Source of the DNA: a bacterium
Lineage (GTDB): Bacteria > Joyebacterota > Joyebacteria > Joyebacterales > Joyebacteraceae
Direction of reading: 5' to 3'
DNA: 64,000 nucleotides
Assembly (NCBI GenBank): GCA_029990205.1
Contig: JAPEKQ010000010.1
Coordinates: 29,731-93,730, forward strand
The notes under the pieces: model-generated
Database searches by the model: none
What the model was told of the DNA's origin: nothing
What the model saw: the letters and a program-made list of their open reading frames with translations, nothing else
In this document: positions 1 through 8,579 of the stretch, in pieces
Position numbering within the stretch: position 1 is the first letter of the stretch
Layout of the letters: each line of letters starts with the position of its first letter
Translations under genes and position numbers: made by a program

Positions 1-1914
1 CGCGGCCTCCGCGCTCACCGTCTCGCCGTCCGCCATCCGCAGCGTCGTGTAATCAGCTATCCCCGTCAGGAGCGCGATGTTCCACTCCGAGGAGAACAGA
101 AGTCCGGACGAGGCGTTCGGTGAGACCTTGTAGTCGACCGTCAGACGTTCCCCGTCGTTCCGTACCGTCTTGGTCAGAGCGCACTCGATCGCGTCGTCAC
201 CCGACGGGAGCGTGAGCTGCTCTTCCATCGCGACCTCGGCGTTCCCGCCGTTCTCGCGCACCGTGAACGCCCAACGGCGTCCCGTGGCGGTCAGAAGGTC
301 GATCTCGTCCGGCCGAAGCATGTCGCCAAGCGTGCACGACTCCGGGAAGAAGTGGTCGATCGCCGCGACCCGGGGCACGATGTCCCCGACCGCGAGGTCG
401 GCGAGTCCGTCCTCCTTGGCCACGACGGCATCGTGAATGCTCACCGTCCCGTCGTGGTCGTTTCCAGACGCGGCCTGCTCCAGCAGCGCGTGATAGGCCT
501 CGCTGTGTCGCGCCATCGTCGCCACGGCGTTCCATGCGACCCCGCGGAGGTCGATCTCGAACACCGCGCCTCCTCGGGCCGGCGCAACATACGCATTGAG
601 GCGTCGAGATTCGAGCAGCACCTCGTCGTGACCGTCGAGATCGTGATCGGTCACCGTGATGGATGCCCCCGAGTCCGGCCCCGGCGCGATCGCGTTCTCG
701 GCCTTGAGAAGATGCTCGTAGATGGCCGAGCGCAGATGCGGAAGATAGATCCCGCCGAAGACTCCGTGCCAGTATGCGCAGTTGCACTGCCCGCGCCAGA
801 GCTCGTCGAGCACGCTCTGCGGCGTGCTCTCACCCTCGGAGGTGCCGGCGTCCGCCGACGCCGCACCGGATTCGGTCGACGCCGCGCCGGCCGCCGCAAC
901 CATCTCACTGACGCGGCGCATCTTGCTGACCATGAAGTTGGTCTCTTCGTACTTCGCCACAAAGCCGCGCCAGGTCCCGCCGCTGACCATCGTCGACCAC
1001 GCGTCGTAGGTCCCGTCGTGCTTGAGTCGCTCGATGAACTTCTCGTACTCGCGTCGCGCCGGTGTCGGCAACGCCCACTCCATCATCTCCGGGTACGACG
1101 AGGTCGGCAGATACACCCGCCCCGCCGGCGGAGCGCTCTCCACCGCCTCCGCAAGTGTCACCGTCGAGAGCCAGTCTCCGTTCGCCGCGATCGCGTCGAG
1201 GAACCGATCGAGCCACCCGTTGGTGTAGACATGCTGGTGCGTGCCCGGCCAGACGCCGAACTTCTCCCCGTCGTCACCAAAGACGGCCACGGCCCCGGGA
1301 CTCCGGTCCGCGAGTTCCTTCAGGTGCGAGATGGTCTCCGACGGCTCCGCGAACGGGATGAGGTACCGGAGCTTCTTGCTGATCGGGAAGACCTTCAGCG
1401 GAACACCCTGGTCCTCCGTGACGAAGTAGCTCGTCAGGTCCTCGTTCGCAACACCCGCCAGACGGAACTCGTAGTCATCGAGGAGAACGTACTCGACGCC
1501 GGACTGCGCAAGCACTCGTGCGAGCCCGGGCTCCCACACTCGCTCGGCCACCCACATCCCCTTCGCTTCGACGTTGAAACGTGCGGAGAGGTAGCGTGTC
1601 ATCCGCGCGATCTGACCGCGCGCATCACGCTCGGGGATGACCGGGAGGATGGGCTCGTAGAAACCGCCGGTGAGCAACTCGACCCGCCCCTCCGAAGCGA
1701 GAGCACCCAGACGGTCGAGATACGAGGGTTGATGTTCCTCGAACCACTCGAGGAGCGGACCGGTGTTGTGGACCGAGAACTTGACAGACGGATGCCGCTC
1801 CATCGCCTCAAGGAACGGCAGGTAGGACATGCGGTGCGCATCCTCGAAGACCCAGGGAAGGTTTCCGACCGGCTGGTGATTGTGAATGCAGAGAACGAGA
1901 GATACGTGGCTCAC
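1..1914 (-). CDS. Glycoside hydrolase family 57 protein (4-alpha-glucanotransferase / alpha-amylase type), 3' end cut by window edge
   Basis: The 638 visible residues carry the GH57 N-terminal (beta/alpha)7 barrel and then the C-terminal beta-rich domains of the glucanotransferase subgroup. The start reads HNHQPVG, typical of the family. The likely nucleophile is E124 in MWVAERVWEP and the likely acid/base is D214 in VFGDDGEKFG. These fall almost exactly where the characterised Thermococcus litoralis 4-alpha-glucanotransferase has Glu123 and Asp214. I chose the GTG start at 1914 because AAGGAG lies 10 bases upstream. The stop is beyond base 1. It follows PTS EIIB by 35 bases, so it is probably the last visible gene of the PTS operon. 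Cytoplasmic alpha-glucan (glycogen or maltodextrin) remodelling is the likely role; the exact specificity cannot be read. Confidence 0.9.
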   Translation of the reverse strand, partial: MSHVSLVLCIHNHQPVGNLPWVFEDAHRMSYLPFLEAMERHPSVKFSVHNTGPLLEWFEEHQPSYLDRLGALASEGRVELLTGGFYEPILPVIPERDARGQIARMTRYLSARFNVEAKGMWVAERVWEPGLARVLAQSGVEYVLLDDYEFRLAGVANEDLTSYFVTEDQGVPLKVFPISKKLRYLIPFAEPSETISHLKELADRSPGAVAVFGDDGEKFGVWPGTHQHVYTNGWLDRFLDAIAANGDWLSTVTLAEAVESAPPAGRVYLPTSSYPEMMEWALPTPARREYEKFIERLKHDGTYDAWSTMVSGGTWRGFVAKYEETNFMVSKMRRVSEMVAAAGAASTESGAASADAGTSEGESTPQSVLDELWRGQCNCAYWHGVFGGIYLPHLRSAIYEHLLKAENAIAPGPDSGASITVTDHDLDGHDEVLLESRRLNAYVAPARGGAVFEIDLRGVAWNAVATMARHSEAYHALLEQAASGNDHDGTVSIHDAVVAKEDGLADLAVGDIVPRVAAIDHFFPESCTLGDMLRPDEIDLLTATGRRWAFTVRENGGNAEVAMEEQLTLPSGDDAIECALTKTVRNDGERLTVDYKVSPNASSGLLFSSEWNIALLTGIADYTTLRMADGETVSAEAA

Positions 1915-1949
1915 TGTCGCGATGCTCCTTCCGACATCCGGGCGGCTTC

Positions 1950-2438
1950 TCAGCCGGTCTGTTCCTCGAGAAGTGGTAGCAGATCGACCGGGTCGGCCTG
2001 CGGCACGTCGCGCGCCTCCAGCGCCACTCCCCCGGCGGCGATGGCAAGAAGCTCGCGACGGTCATCGTCGTCGACATACACGTACGGAAGGATCTCGCGC
2101 TTGCCCTCGGAGTAGTGCATTCCTCCGACATTGACACTCTTGACGTCGAGGCCGCGCTCGAACAGAAGCCGCGCATCGAGAGGCGTGCCCACGACGACGA
2201 TCGTATTCTCGTCCTGCCAGGCTCCGGCCGCGCACTCCACGCCGAATCCCTCGACGTCGAGCACGGTGATGGCCGCGCCCATGGCGTCGGCCTCGGTGTA
2301 GAGAGCGCGCTTCCACTCGGTTTGCGCCACATCGTCGTTCACGAGCACTATGCGATCGATGCAGAGACAGCTTCCCCACGCGACACAGACCTGTCCGTGG
2401 ATGAGTCGGTCATCGATCCTGATGAGAGAGATGGACAT
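1950..2438 (-). CDS. PTS mannose/fructose/sorbose-type EIIB protein
   Basis: This 162-residue protein matches the mannose-family EIIB fold from end to end. The signature RIDDRLIHGQV places the phosphorylated histidine at H14. It begins with ATG after a GGGGGAG ribosome-binding site and sits 21 bases after the EIIA gene. In a complete permease EIIB passes phosphate from EIIA to sugar bound by EIIC/EIID. Neither membrane subunit is in the window, and the next gene is a cytoplasmic GH57 enzyme. A regulatory role, or a partner permease elsewhere, are both possible. Family assignment is firm; the physiological substrate is unknown. Confidence 0.9.
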   Translation of the reverse strand: MSISLIRIDDRLIHGQVCVAWGSCLCIDRIVLVNDDVAQTEWKRALYTEADAMGAAITVLDVEGFGVECAAGAWQDENTIVVVGTPLDARLLFERGLDVKSVNVGGMHYSEGKREILPYVYVDDDDRRELLAIAAGGVALEARDVPQADPVDLLPLLEEQTG

Positions 2439-2459
2439 GGCTCCCCCTCGCCGCGCATC

Positions 2460-2858
2460 CTACTGAATGCGGACGGCGTCCCTGGCACGCTCCTGCATCA
2501 TCGAAACGAGCTCCTGAAGGTCGGCGCGGTCGCGCTTCACGAAGAATTCGAGAAGCATCATGAGATTCACGCCGCTGATCATCCTCAACCCCGGCCGCTC
2601 CCCGAGGTACGCCTGGCAGACGTGATGACAGCTGCCACCCGGCATATCGGTGATAAGAAGTACCGAGTGCGTCCTCTCGAGTTCCTCAACCGCCGCGCGG
2701 ACGCTGTCCGTCAGTTCCGGCAGACCCAGCCCCGTGTTCGAGATGGCCGTGCACCCGGACTGACTCCCGAGAATCCCCTGCACCGCGTTCATCAGACACT
2801 CGCCCACGTTCCCGTGGGCGACGATCACACATCCGATCCTGGTTCTGGTATCGCTCAT
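2460..2858 (-). CDS. PTS mannose-type EIIA protein
   Basis: The 132 residues form a single EIIA-Man domain. The N-terminal strand ends in CVIVAHG, placing the phosphorylatable histidine at H15, and the later segment TDMPGGS is the family's usual active-site loop. It would take phosphate from HPr and hand it to EIIB. The ATG overlaps the hprK stop by four bases (ATGA), so it is translationally coupled to the HPr kinase. It is a stand-alone protein rather than the E. coli ManX-type EIIAB fusion. No HPr or enzyme I gene is visible nearby. Confidence 0.9.
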   Translation of the reverse strand: MSDTRTRIGCVIVAHGNVGECLMNAVQGILGSQSGCTAISNTGLGLPELTDSVRAAVEELERTHSVLLITDMPGGSCHHVCQAYLGERPGLRMISGVNLMMLLEFFVKRDRADLQELVSMMQERARDAVRIQ

Positions 2859-3823
2859 TCGGTCTCACCCCGAAGGATCTTGCGCTCTCGCGCTTTCTCC
2901 GACGCGAGGTCCCTCAACCTCCGGTCGAAGTCCCGTGCCGGATGCACGCCGTGGAGCTTCAGTAGATGGTTCAACGCAATGACCTCGGCGATCACCGTGA
3001 TATTCTTGCCCGGTACGAGCGGCAGATGGACGAACGGTGTCTGCACGCCGAGGATGTCCGTGTACCGCTCGTCCAGCCCGAGACGTTCGTAATCGTCGAG
3101 ATCGGACCACCGGACGAGCTTCACCTCGAGTTCGATGCGCTTGCTGGCACGAATGGCGCGAATGCCGTAGATGGCCCTGACATCGATGATCCCGACACCG
3201 CGGATCTCCATACAGTGCCTGAGCAGCTCGCTCCCGCTCCCAACCAGGTCTCCCTGCGCGTTCACGGTGACGCTCACGACGTCGTCGGCGACGAGTCGAT
3301 GACCGTTCTCCACGAGATCCAGACCGCACTCGCTCTTCCCGATCCCACTGTCGCCCGTGAAGAGCAGGCCGATGCCGTAGACGTCGACCAGCGTGCCGTG
3401 GATGCTCGTGTGCGGCGCCAGGAGCTCATCGATCGCCGTGGCCAGCTGGCTCGCGAGATGGGTCGAACCCGCGTCACAGCAGAGCACGGGCACGCCGCTC
3501 GCCTCCGCGAGCTCGACAAGCTCCGGCGGCGCCTTCCTTCCGTCGGACACGATCACGCAGGGCACTTCGGCACGCACGAGCCTGGTCAGCGCCTCACGGC
3601 GGCCGTCCGCATCGAGCGCATCGAGAAACGTCATCTCCGCGCCACCGAGGATCTGTATCCTGCTCGGATCGAATCCCTCTTCGTATCCCGCGAGAAAGAG
3701 CCCGGGCTTTGAGAGATCCGCCGCGTCGATCGCGGCGGGGGTCCCGCTACCCGGGGACACGACGACGAGTTCGAACTCGTCGCCGTACTCCTTCAACAGT
3801 CTGTGAACCGTCAGAGGTTCCAT
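2855..3823 (-). CDS. hprK: HPr kinase/phosphorylase
   Basis: This 322-residue protein has the normal two-domain layout: an N-terminal DRTGG-like domain (about 1-130) and a C-terminal kinase domain. The P-loop GDSGIGKS is at 157-164, preceded by the HGTLVDVYG segment (H142). The signature EIRGVGIIDVRAIYG follows. I chose ATG 3823, preceded by GGCGGAGAG, over an upstream in-frame codon whose extension is Arg/Thr-rich and unlike the family. HprK phosphorylates HPr on serine and also reverses this. Coupling to EIIA and EIIB suggests PTS signalling tied to energy state. In Gram-negative bacteria hprK often sits with rpoN and hpf, as here. Confidence 0.95.
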   Translation of the reverse strand: MEPLTVHRLLKEYGDEFELVVVSPGSGTPAAIDAADLSKPGLFLAGYEEGFDPSRIQILGGAEMTFLDALDADGRREALTRLVRAEVPCVIVSDGRKAPPELVELAEASGVPVLCCDAGSTHLASQLATAIDELLAPHTSIHGTLVDVYGIGLLFTGDSGIGKSECGLDLVENGHRLVADDVVSVTVNAQGDLVGSGSELLRHCMEIRGVGIIDVRAIYGIRAIRASKRIELEVKLVRWSDLDDYERLGLDERYTDILGVQTPFVHLPLVPGKNITVIAEVIALNHLLKLHGVHPARDFDRRLRDLASEKARERKILRGETE

Positions 3824-3848
3824 GATCTCTCCGCCGCCGAACGGGCGA

Positions 3849-4370
3849 TTACTCGCGTGGTGCCACGAGTCCGTAGTCGCCGTCGTCGCGGCGGTAGACC
3901 ACGTTGACCTTCTCCGTCTCCGTATTCCAGAACACAAGGAAACGCGCGCCGAGCTCTGCGAGCTGCTGGTACGCCTCCTCAGCGCTCATCCTCGACGCCG
4001 CCAGCTCCTCCGGGAGGATACCGACCTCCTCCGGAGCGATCCCGCCCGCTGCCTCAGCAAACTCGGCCGCGGCGTTCCTGCCCTTGCGGTTCCGGACCCT
4101 CTCCTTGTGGCGGCGGATCTGGCGCTCCACCTTCTCAACTGCCCTGTCGAACGCCGAGCGGAAGTCGTCTGCTTCCTGCTCGCTCGAGACCACGACTCGT
4201 GATGCGTGCACCGTCAGATCGGCGATCTTCCGGTGGCCTTCCTGCTCGAACACGACGTTCGCCTCATCGACGCGGTCGAAGTAGTGAGCGAGATGCTCAA
4301 CCTTCGATTCCACGTGGTCTCTGAGACCCGGGTCGAGGTCGAAGTGTCTGGCCGTGATCCTGATCTGCAT
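3849..4370 (-). CDS. hpf: Ribosome hibernation-promoting factor, long form
   Basis: The 173-residue protein opens with MQIRITARHFDLDPGLRDHV, the RaiA/HPF fold that binds the decoding channel of the 30S subunit. The last 55 residues (AYQQLAELGARFLVFWNTET) are the C-terminal dimerisation domain that defines long HPF and drives 100S formation without RMF. The start is the ATG at 4370 behind AAAGGAG. An upstream in-frame codon adds a basic stretch that is not family-like. It lies between lipA and hprK with gaps of about 25 bases. Its position after rpoN resembles the conserved lptB-rpoN-hpf-PTS locus of proteobacteria. Confidence 0.95.
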   Translation of the reverse strand: MQIRITARHFDLDPGLRDHVESKVEHLAHYFDRVDEANVVFEQEGHRKIADLTVHASRVVVSSEQEADDFRSAFDRAVEKVERQIRRHKERVRNRKGRNAAAEFAEAAGGIAPEEVGILPEELAASRMSAEEAYQQLAELGARFLVFWNTETEKVNVVYRRDDGDYGLVAPRE

Positions 4371-4395
4371 GCGTTCTCCTTTCACCGCTCGTCGC

Positions 4396-5274
4396 TTATG
4401 CGCCGACGACAACGCCGAGTGCCTCAACCACCTTCTCGGCTTCATACGAGCTTCTCACGAACGGGCCCGACGAGACCCACGCGAAGCCGAGCTGCTCACA
4501 CCACTGCTTCATCGCGTCGAACTCAGCCGGCGGCACGAATCGCGCCACCGGCAGGTGTTCCCGTGTCGGCTGAAGATACTGACCCACATAGACGACGTCC
4601 ACCTTCGCGCGTCTGAGGTCCATGAAGGCCCCGTCCAGTTCCAGGCGCATCTCGCCAAGTCCGACCATCACGGACGATTTGACCAGCGGTCTGTCCGGCG
4701 CAGCCGCCGCGTGCCTGAGCACCGCGAGCGAGCGCTCGTAGTCCGCGCCGGCCCGAGCCGTCTTGTACAGCCTCCGTACGGTCTCGAGATTGTGGCCGAA
4801 GACGTCCGGACGAGCCGCGAGCACCGTGTCCACGGCGGCCATGTCGCCGCCGAAGTCCGGAACGAGCACCTCGATGCCGGTCTCGGGACAGAGCGCCCGG
4901 ATGGCCCTGATCGTCGCGGCGAAGTGCTCCGCCCCTCCGTCAGGAAGGTCATCCCGCGTCACCGATGTGATGACGATGAACGACAGCCCCAGGCTCTTCA
5001 CGGCCTCCGCGACGCGACGCGGCTCCTCGGGGTCGGGTGGCGTCCCGCCCCCATGGGCGACCGAACAGAAACGACAATCACGAGTGCAGCGATCCCCGAG
5101 GATCAGGAATGTCGCCGTTCCGCGGCTGAAACAGTCGACGCGGTTGGGACACCGGGCCTCGTTGCACACCGTGTTGAGACCGGTCTCCGCGAGCATGTCG
5201 CGCACGCGCCTGGTCTTCTGTGGATCCGCAATAGGCTTCGTCAGCCACTCCGGCAGTCTTCTCTGCTCACTCAC
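4396..5274 (-). CDS. lipA: Lipoyl synthase
   Basis: This 292-residue radical SAM enzyme inserts two sulfur atoms into protein-bound octanoyl groups. Both clusters are visible. The auxiliary [4Fe-4S] ligands are C37, C42 and C48 (CNEARCPNRVDC) and the radical SAM CX3CX2C is C63, C67 and C70 (CTRDCRFC). The C-terminal RSSY motif, which supplies the serine ligand of the auxiliary cluster, is present in FVRSSYEAE. Its ATG overlaps the stop of the small lipoyl-domain gene (ATGA), so the two are translated together. No lipB or lplA is in the window. Confidence 0.97.
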   Translation of the reverse strand: MSEQRRLPEWLTKPIADPQKTRRVRDMLAETGLNTVCNEARCPNRVDCFSRGTATFLILGDRCTRDCRFCSVAHGGGTPPDPEEPRRVAEAVKSLGLSFIVITSVTRDDLPDGGAEHFAATIRAIRALCPETGIEVLVPDFGGDMAAVDTVLAARPDVFGHNLETVRRLYKTARAGADYERSLAVLRHAAAAPDRPLVKSSVMVGLGEMRLELDGAFMDLRRAKVDVVYVGQYLQPTREHLPVARFVPPAEFDAMKQWCEQLGFAWVSSGPFVRSSYEAEKVVEALGVVVGA

Positions 5275-5516
5275 GCGTCCTCAATCCTTCCCAGCACCTC
5301 ACCGGGCGCAACCTTGCTCTCCTCACCCGCCGCGACTTCGACGAGCACGCCCGCGCACGGCGCGAGGACCGTCAGCGCCGTCTTCTCTTCGTCGGATTCC
5401 ACGACCAGAAGCTCATCGCCTTCCGCGACGCTCTCGCCCTGCTCGACCTTCCAGAAGAGGACCGTGAACTCGCCGGCATCCGACTCCGCCGGCGCGAGTA
5501 CGATGTTCTCCGCCAC
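5271..5516 (-). CDS. Stand-alone 81-residue biotinyl/lipoyl-attachment domain protein
   Basis: The whole protein is one lipoyl-type beta-barrel domain. I start it at GTG 5516, which has AAGGAGC four bases upstream. The attachment turn reads VESDEEKTALTVLAP: two extra acidic residues lie before the lysine (K45) compared with the usual E-S/T-D-K-A. The distance from the lysine to the following AP is normal. It is not an H protein (too short) and has no E2 catalytic domain. The four-base overlap with lipA strongly suggests it is a lipoyl carrier or LipA substrate. Biotin is less likely because no AMKM-type motif is present. Its catalytic partner is unknown. Confidence 0.8.
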   Translation of the reverse strand: MAENIVLAPAESDAGEFTVLFWKVEQGESVAEGDELLVVESDEEKTALTVLAPCAGVLVEVAAGEESKVAPGEVLGRIEDA

Positions 5517-5538
5517 AGCTGCTCCTTGCCTCGGTGCC

Positions 5539-7038
5539 CTATATCTCCTTGCGCAGCCGCGCCGGAAGGATGCCCATCTGGTCACGGTACTTCGCGACCG
5601 CGCGCCGCGAGATCTTGAACCCGCGTCTTGCGAGTTCCTCCGCGACCTTCTGGTCCGACATCGGCTTCTGCTTATTCTCGTTGCTGATGATCTCTCGCAT
5701 CGCGTCGCGCACGGCCTTCGACGCGATCTCGGTACCGTTGCTCGTGCGGATGCCGCTCGAGAAGAAGTACTTCAGCTCGAACGTTCCACGCGGCGTCTGT
5801 ACGTACTTCCCGCGCGTCACACGGCTGACCGTCGACTCGTGCATGCTGACGTCGTCGGCGATCTGCTGGAGTGTCAGCGGCTTGAGCGCTGAGACGCCCT
5901 TCTCGAAGAAACCCGACTGAGCACGTGTGATGCTCTCCATGACACGCACCATGGTCCGCCGGCGGTTCTCGATGCTCTGAACGATCCACCTGGCCGCCTT
6001 GAGTTTCTTTGTGATGAACTCCTTCTCCTCAGACTCGGTCCCTGAACTGAGGATCCGGCGATATGTCGGGTTGATGCGGACGCGAGGAACGTCCTGGTCA
6101 TTGAGATAGACGACTCGCTCGCCGTCGATGTCCTCCACAATGAGGTCCGGCGTGATGTAATCAATCGAACCGGGGTCGGGGTCGGTGCGAGGACGCGGAT
6201 CGAGCTTCGAGATCTCGTTGACCGCCGCGCGGAGATCGTCGACGGAGACGCCGAGACGCCGCCGCATCTGATCATGCTTGCACGCCTTCAGCTCCTCGAA
6301 GCACTCCTTGATCACGCGCGCCGCCAGGCCGTCGCCCATGCCCTTCCTGGTGAGCTGGATGAGCAGACACTCCTTGATGTCTCGAGCGGCAATGCCGGGA
6401 GGATCGAGAGACTGAACGAGGCGCAGCGCCTCTTCAACAAGCTCCACGTCGACGTGAAGCGCCGCGGCGATAACCTCGACGGAGTCCTTGACGAACCCGT
6501 CGTCCCCCAGCTCGTCGATGATGTACTCCGCTACTCCAAGCAACCGGTCGTCCGCGCACTCCATATGAAGCAGGTGCTTGAGCTGGTCCTCGAACGTCGA
6601 CACGGCGACCGGGACTCTCTCGTACCGGTCATCCTCCTCGCGCTCGAGGTTCTGGCCGTACGCGTGGGAGTAGACGTCGTCCATGTAGTCGTCCCAGTCG
6701 AGATCCTCGGTCGCTGCCTCAGTCTCGCCCGTGCGGTCAGCCTCGTCCTTGGCCTCTTCCTTCGGCTGCTCCGCGGCCTCTTCCTTCGGCTGAGTCTCGT
6801 CGCCACCCTCTCCCCGCTCCTCCTCACTCGACTGCGACTCCTCGCCCTCGCGCTCCTCGGTCTCGATCTCATCACCGTCGTCCGTGGCCTCGAGCAAAGG
6901 ATTCTGCAGCAGCTCCTGCTTCAGGAACTGCTCGAGTTCGAGCGTCGAGACCTGCAGGATCTTGAGCGCCATCTGCAGTCTCGGCGTCATCACGAGCTGC
7001 TGTGACATGCGGAGCTGCATGGTGGGTTTCATGCTCAT
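5539..7038 (-). CDS. rpoN: RNA polymerase sigma-54 factor
   Basis: The 499-residue protein has all three sigma-54 regions. Region I is Gln/Leu-rich (MQLRMSQQLVMTPRLQMALK) and contacts enhancer-binding activators. Region II is a long acidic Glu-rich linker (about 55-110). The core-binding and DNA-binding parts follow. The RpoN box near the end reads SRRAVAKYRDQM, close to the canonical ARRTVAKYR. The start ATG follows AAGGAGA. It lies downstream of lptB by 68 bases, the common lptB-rpoN arrangement. No bacterial enhancer-binding protein is present in the window. Confidence 0.97.
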   Translation of the reverse strand: MSMKPTMQLRMSQQLVMTPRLQMALKILQVSTLELEQFLKQELLQNPLLEATDDGDEIETEEREGEESQSSEEERGEGGDETQPKEEAAEQPKEEAKDEADRTGETEAATEDLDWDDYMDDVYSHAYGQNLEREEDDRYERVPVAVSTFEDQLKHLLHMECADDRLLGVAEYIIDELGDDGFVKDSVEVIAAALHVDVELVEEALRLVQSLDPPGIAARDIKECLLIQLTRKGMGDGLAARVIKECFEELKACKHDQMRRRLGVSVDDLRAAVNEISKLDPRPRTDPDPGSIDYITPDLIVEDIDGERVVYLNDQDVPRVRINPTYRRILSSGTESEEKEFITKKLKAARWIVQSIENRRRTMVRVMESITRAQSGFFEKGVSALKPLTLQQIADDVSMHESTVSRVTRGKYVQTPRGTFELKYFFSSGIRTSNGTEIASKAVRDAMREIISNENKQKPMSDQKVAEELARRGFKISRRAVAKYRDQMGILPARLRKEI

Positions 7039-7107
7039 GTGATGTCTCCTTCGCGGTCCGCTCGCCGGTCGGCGCTCTCCGAACCGCCACCTGCGCCTTC
7101 GGCTCGT

Positions 7108-7860
7108 CTAGAGCCGGAATCTGTCCCCGAGGTAGAGTTTCTTCGCTTCTTCGTTCGTGGCGAGTTCCTCAGCGCCGCCCGCCAGCAGAATCTGACCCTC
7201 ATACATGATGTACGCGCGGTCCGTGACCGACAACGTCTCGCGAACACTGTGGTCCGTGATGAGGATACCGATCCCGCGGTCTCGCAGACTGCGGATGATC
7301 GCCTGAATGTCCTGCACGACGATCGGGTCGATCCCGACGAAAGGTTCGTCGAGCAGGAGGAATGCCGGGTCGGTCACGAGCGCGCGTGTGATCTCCACAC
7401 GCCGACGCTCTCCTCCCGACAGTGTCGCCGCCGACTGCGACGCGAGTTCCTCGACTCCGAGTTCGCTGAGGAGCTGCTGCAGACGCTCCTCCCGCTCATT
7501 GCGGCTGAGCTTGAGCGTCTCGAGGATCGCGAGCACGTTGTTGCGGACCGAGAGCCCGCGGAAGATGGACGACTCCTGCGCGAGATATCCCACGCCCTTG
7601 GTAGCTCTGCGGAACATCGGCAGACGTGTGATGTCCTCGTCGTCCAGATGGACGGAACCCGCGTCCGGCGCCAGAAGCCCAACGATCATATGGAACGTCG
7701 TGGTCTTCCCGGCCCCGTTCGGGCCCAGCAGACCGACGACCTCCCCCCGATTCAGCTCGAGGTTGACCTCGTTGACGACGCGACGGCGTCCGTACTGCTT
7801 GACGAGTCCGGTCGCGCTCAGCTTGCGCGGTCCGGCGTTGTCACCGTTTCTGCCTGTCAT
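7108..7860 (-). CDS. lptB: LPS export ABC transporter ATP-binding protein
   Basis: This is a 250-residue cytoplasmic ABC ATPase. Walker A is GPNGAGKTT, the signature is LSGGERRRVEI and Walker B is FLLLDEPFVGIDP. The pattern and length match LptB, which powers LPS extraction with LptF/LptG. Its start overlaps the stop of the lptC-like gene (ATGA), and rpoN follows, as in many Gram-negative genomes. The LptFG permease genes are not in the window. Confidence is high because neighbour identity and sequence agree. Confidence 0.95.
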   Translation of the reverse strand: MTGRNGDNAGPRKLSATGLVKQYGRRRVVNEVNLELNRGEVVGLLGPNGAGKTTTFHMIVGLLAPDAGSVHLDDEDITRLPMFRRATKGVGYLAQESSIFRGLSVRNNVLAILETLKLSRNEREERLQQLLSELGVEELASQSAATLSGGERRRVEITRALVTDPAFLLLDEPFVGIDPIVVQDIQAIIRSLRDRGIGILITDHSVRETLSVTDRAYIMYEGQILLAGGAEELATNEEAKKLYLGDRFRL

Positions 7861-8441
7861 TCCTCTTCCACGAGTTCGCCGTCCGCCGAACGGACGTACG
7901 CCTTGAAGTCTGCCAGGATCCTCAGATTCCCGAGGTCCGGGTCCGCCTCAGCTCCGGTGCCCGTCATCACGTCACCGTCTCTGGTGACCCTGACCGGCAT
8001 CTCGGTCGAGATCTTCCCGCGACGCTCGTCCCACGTCAGATGCTCGGTGCGAAGCACGGTTCCATCGTTCGATGTGACGACGACCGAGCCTGAGACCTCC
8101 ATGTCGTTCGTCCGACGCTTGAGCAGGCCGTTCCTCGCGTTCAGCACGCTTCGGCTCTCGCCATCTTCGTCGTAGAACTCGACACGCGGACGTGTCGTCT
8201 CAATGCGGTCGGCGTCCTCGAAGACCAGCGCGAGTTCCGCCGTGAGCGACCAGACCGAGCGACCATCGTTCGTCTGCGTCAGTGTGAACCCGTTGATCTC
8301 CTGGTCCGGCACGATTCCGCCCTCGGCCTCGGGCCCCGACTCTCCTCCTTCGCCGCACGAGCTGAGCACGCACGCCGCAGCGAGGAGCAGAACAGGAACC
8401 AGCGTTCGAACGAGCGTCCGGGATGTCCCGAAGTCCACCAC
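7857..8441 (-). CDS. lptC: LPS export periplasmic component (LptC-like), predicted lipoprotein
   Basis: The protein is about 194 residues from GTG 8441, which has AAGGAG seven bases upstream. Its N-terminal hydrophobic segment ends in VLSSCGEG, a lipobox, so it is predicted to be lipid-anchored. The remainder has the LptC/OstA jelly-roll pattern of short beta strands (VSGSVVVTSNDGTVLRTEHLTWD). Classical E. coli LptC is anchored by a transmembrane helix instead. It is coupled by ATGA to lptB, which supports a role in the LPS bridge. An upstream GTG in tandem would add no meaningful length; the assignment rests on fold pattern and neighbour. Confidence 0.82.
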   Translation of the reverse strand: MVDFGTSRTLVRTLVPVLLLAAACVLSSCGEGGESGPEAEGGIVPDQEINGFTLTQTNDGRSVWSLTAELALVFEDADRIETTRPRVEFYDEDGESRSVLNARNGLLKRRTNDMEVSGSVVVTSNDGTVLRTEHLTWDERRGKISTEMPVRVTRDGDVMTGTGAEADPDLGNLRILADFKAYVRSADGELVEEE

Positions 8442-8579
8442 CGCATCTCTCCTTGGGAAGAACGCGCCGCTACCCCAGAACATAGCCCCAGGGGACCGGC
8501 CACTCAAGCAGTCAATTCAGGCCCGAGCTTACGCAAGGTAGATTAGCAAAGGGGGTTCCGGGGGTCAACAGAGGGTACG

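Noticed and set aside
8442..8579. Promoter for the lptC operon (a TTGACT and a TATGTT are visible)
   Set aside because: The two hexamers are about 25 bases apart, too far for a sigma-70 promoter, and no GG/GC sigma-54 pair is clear.
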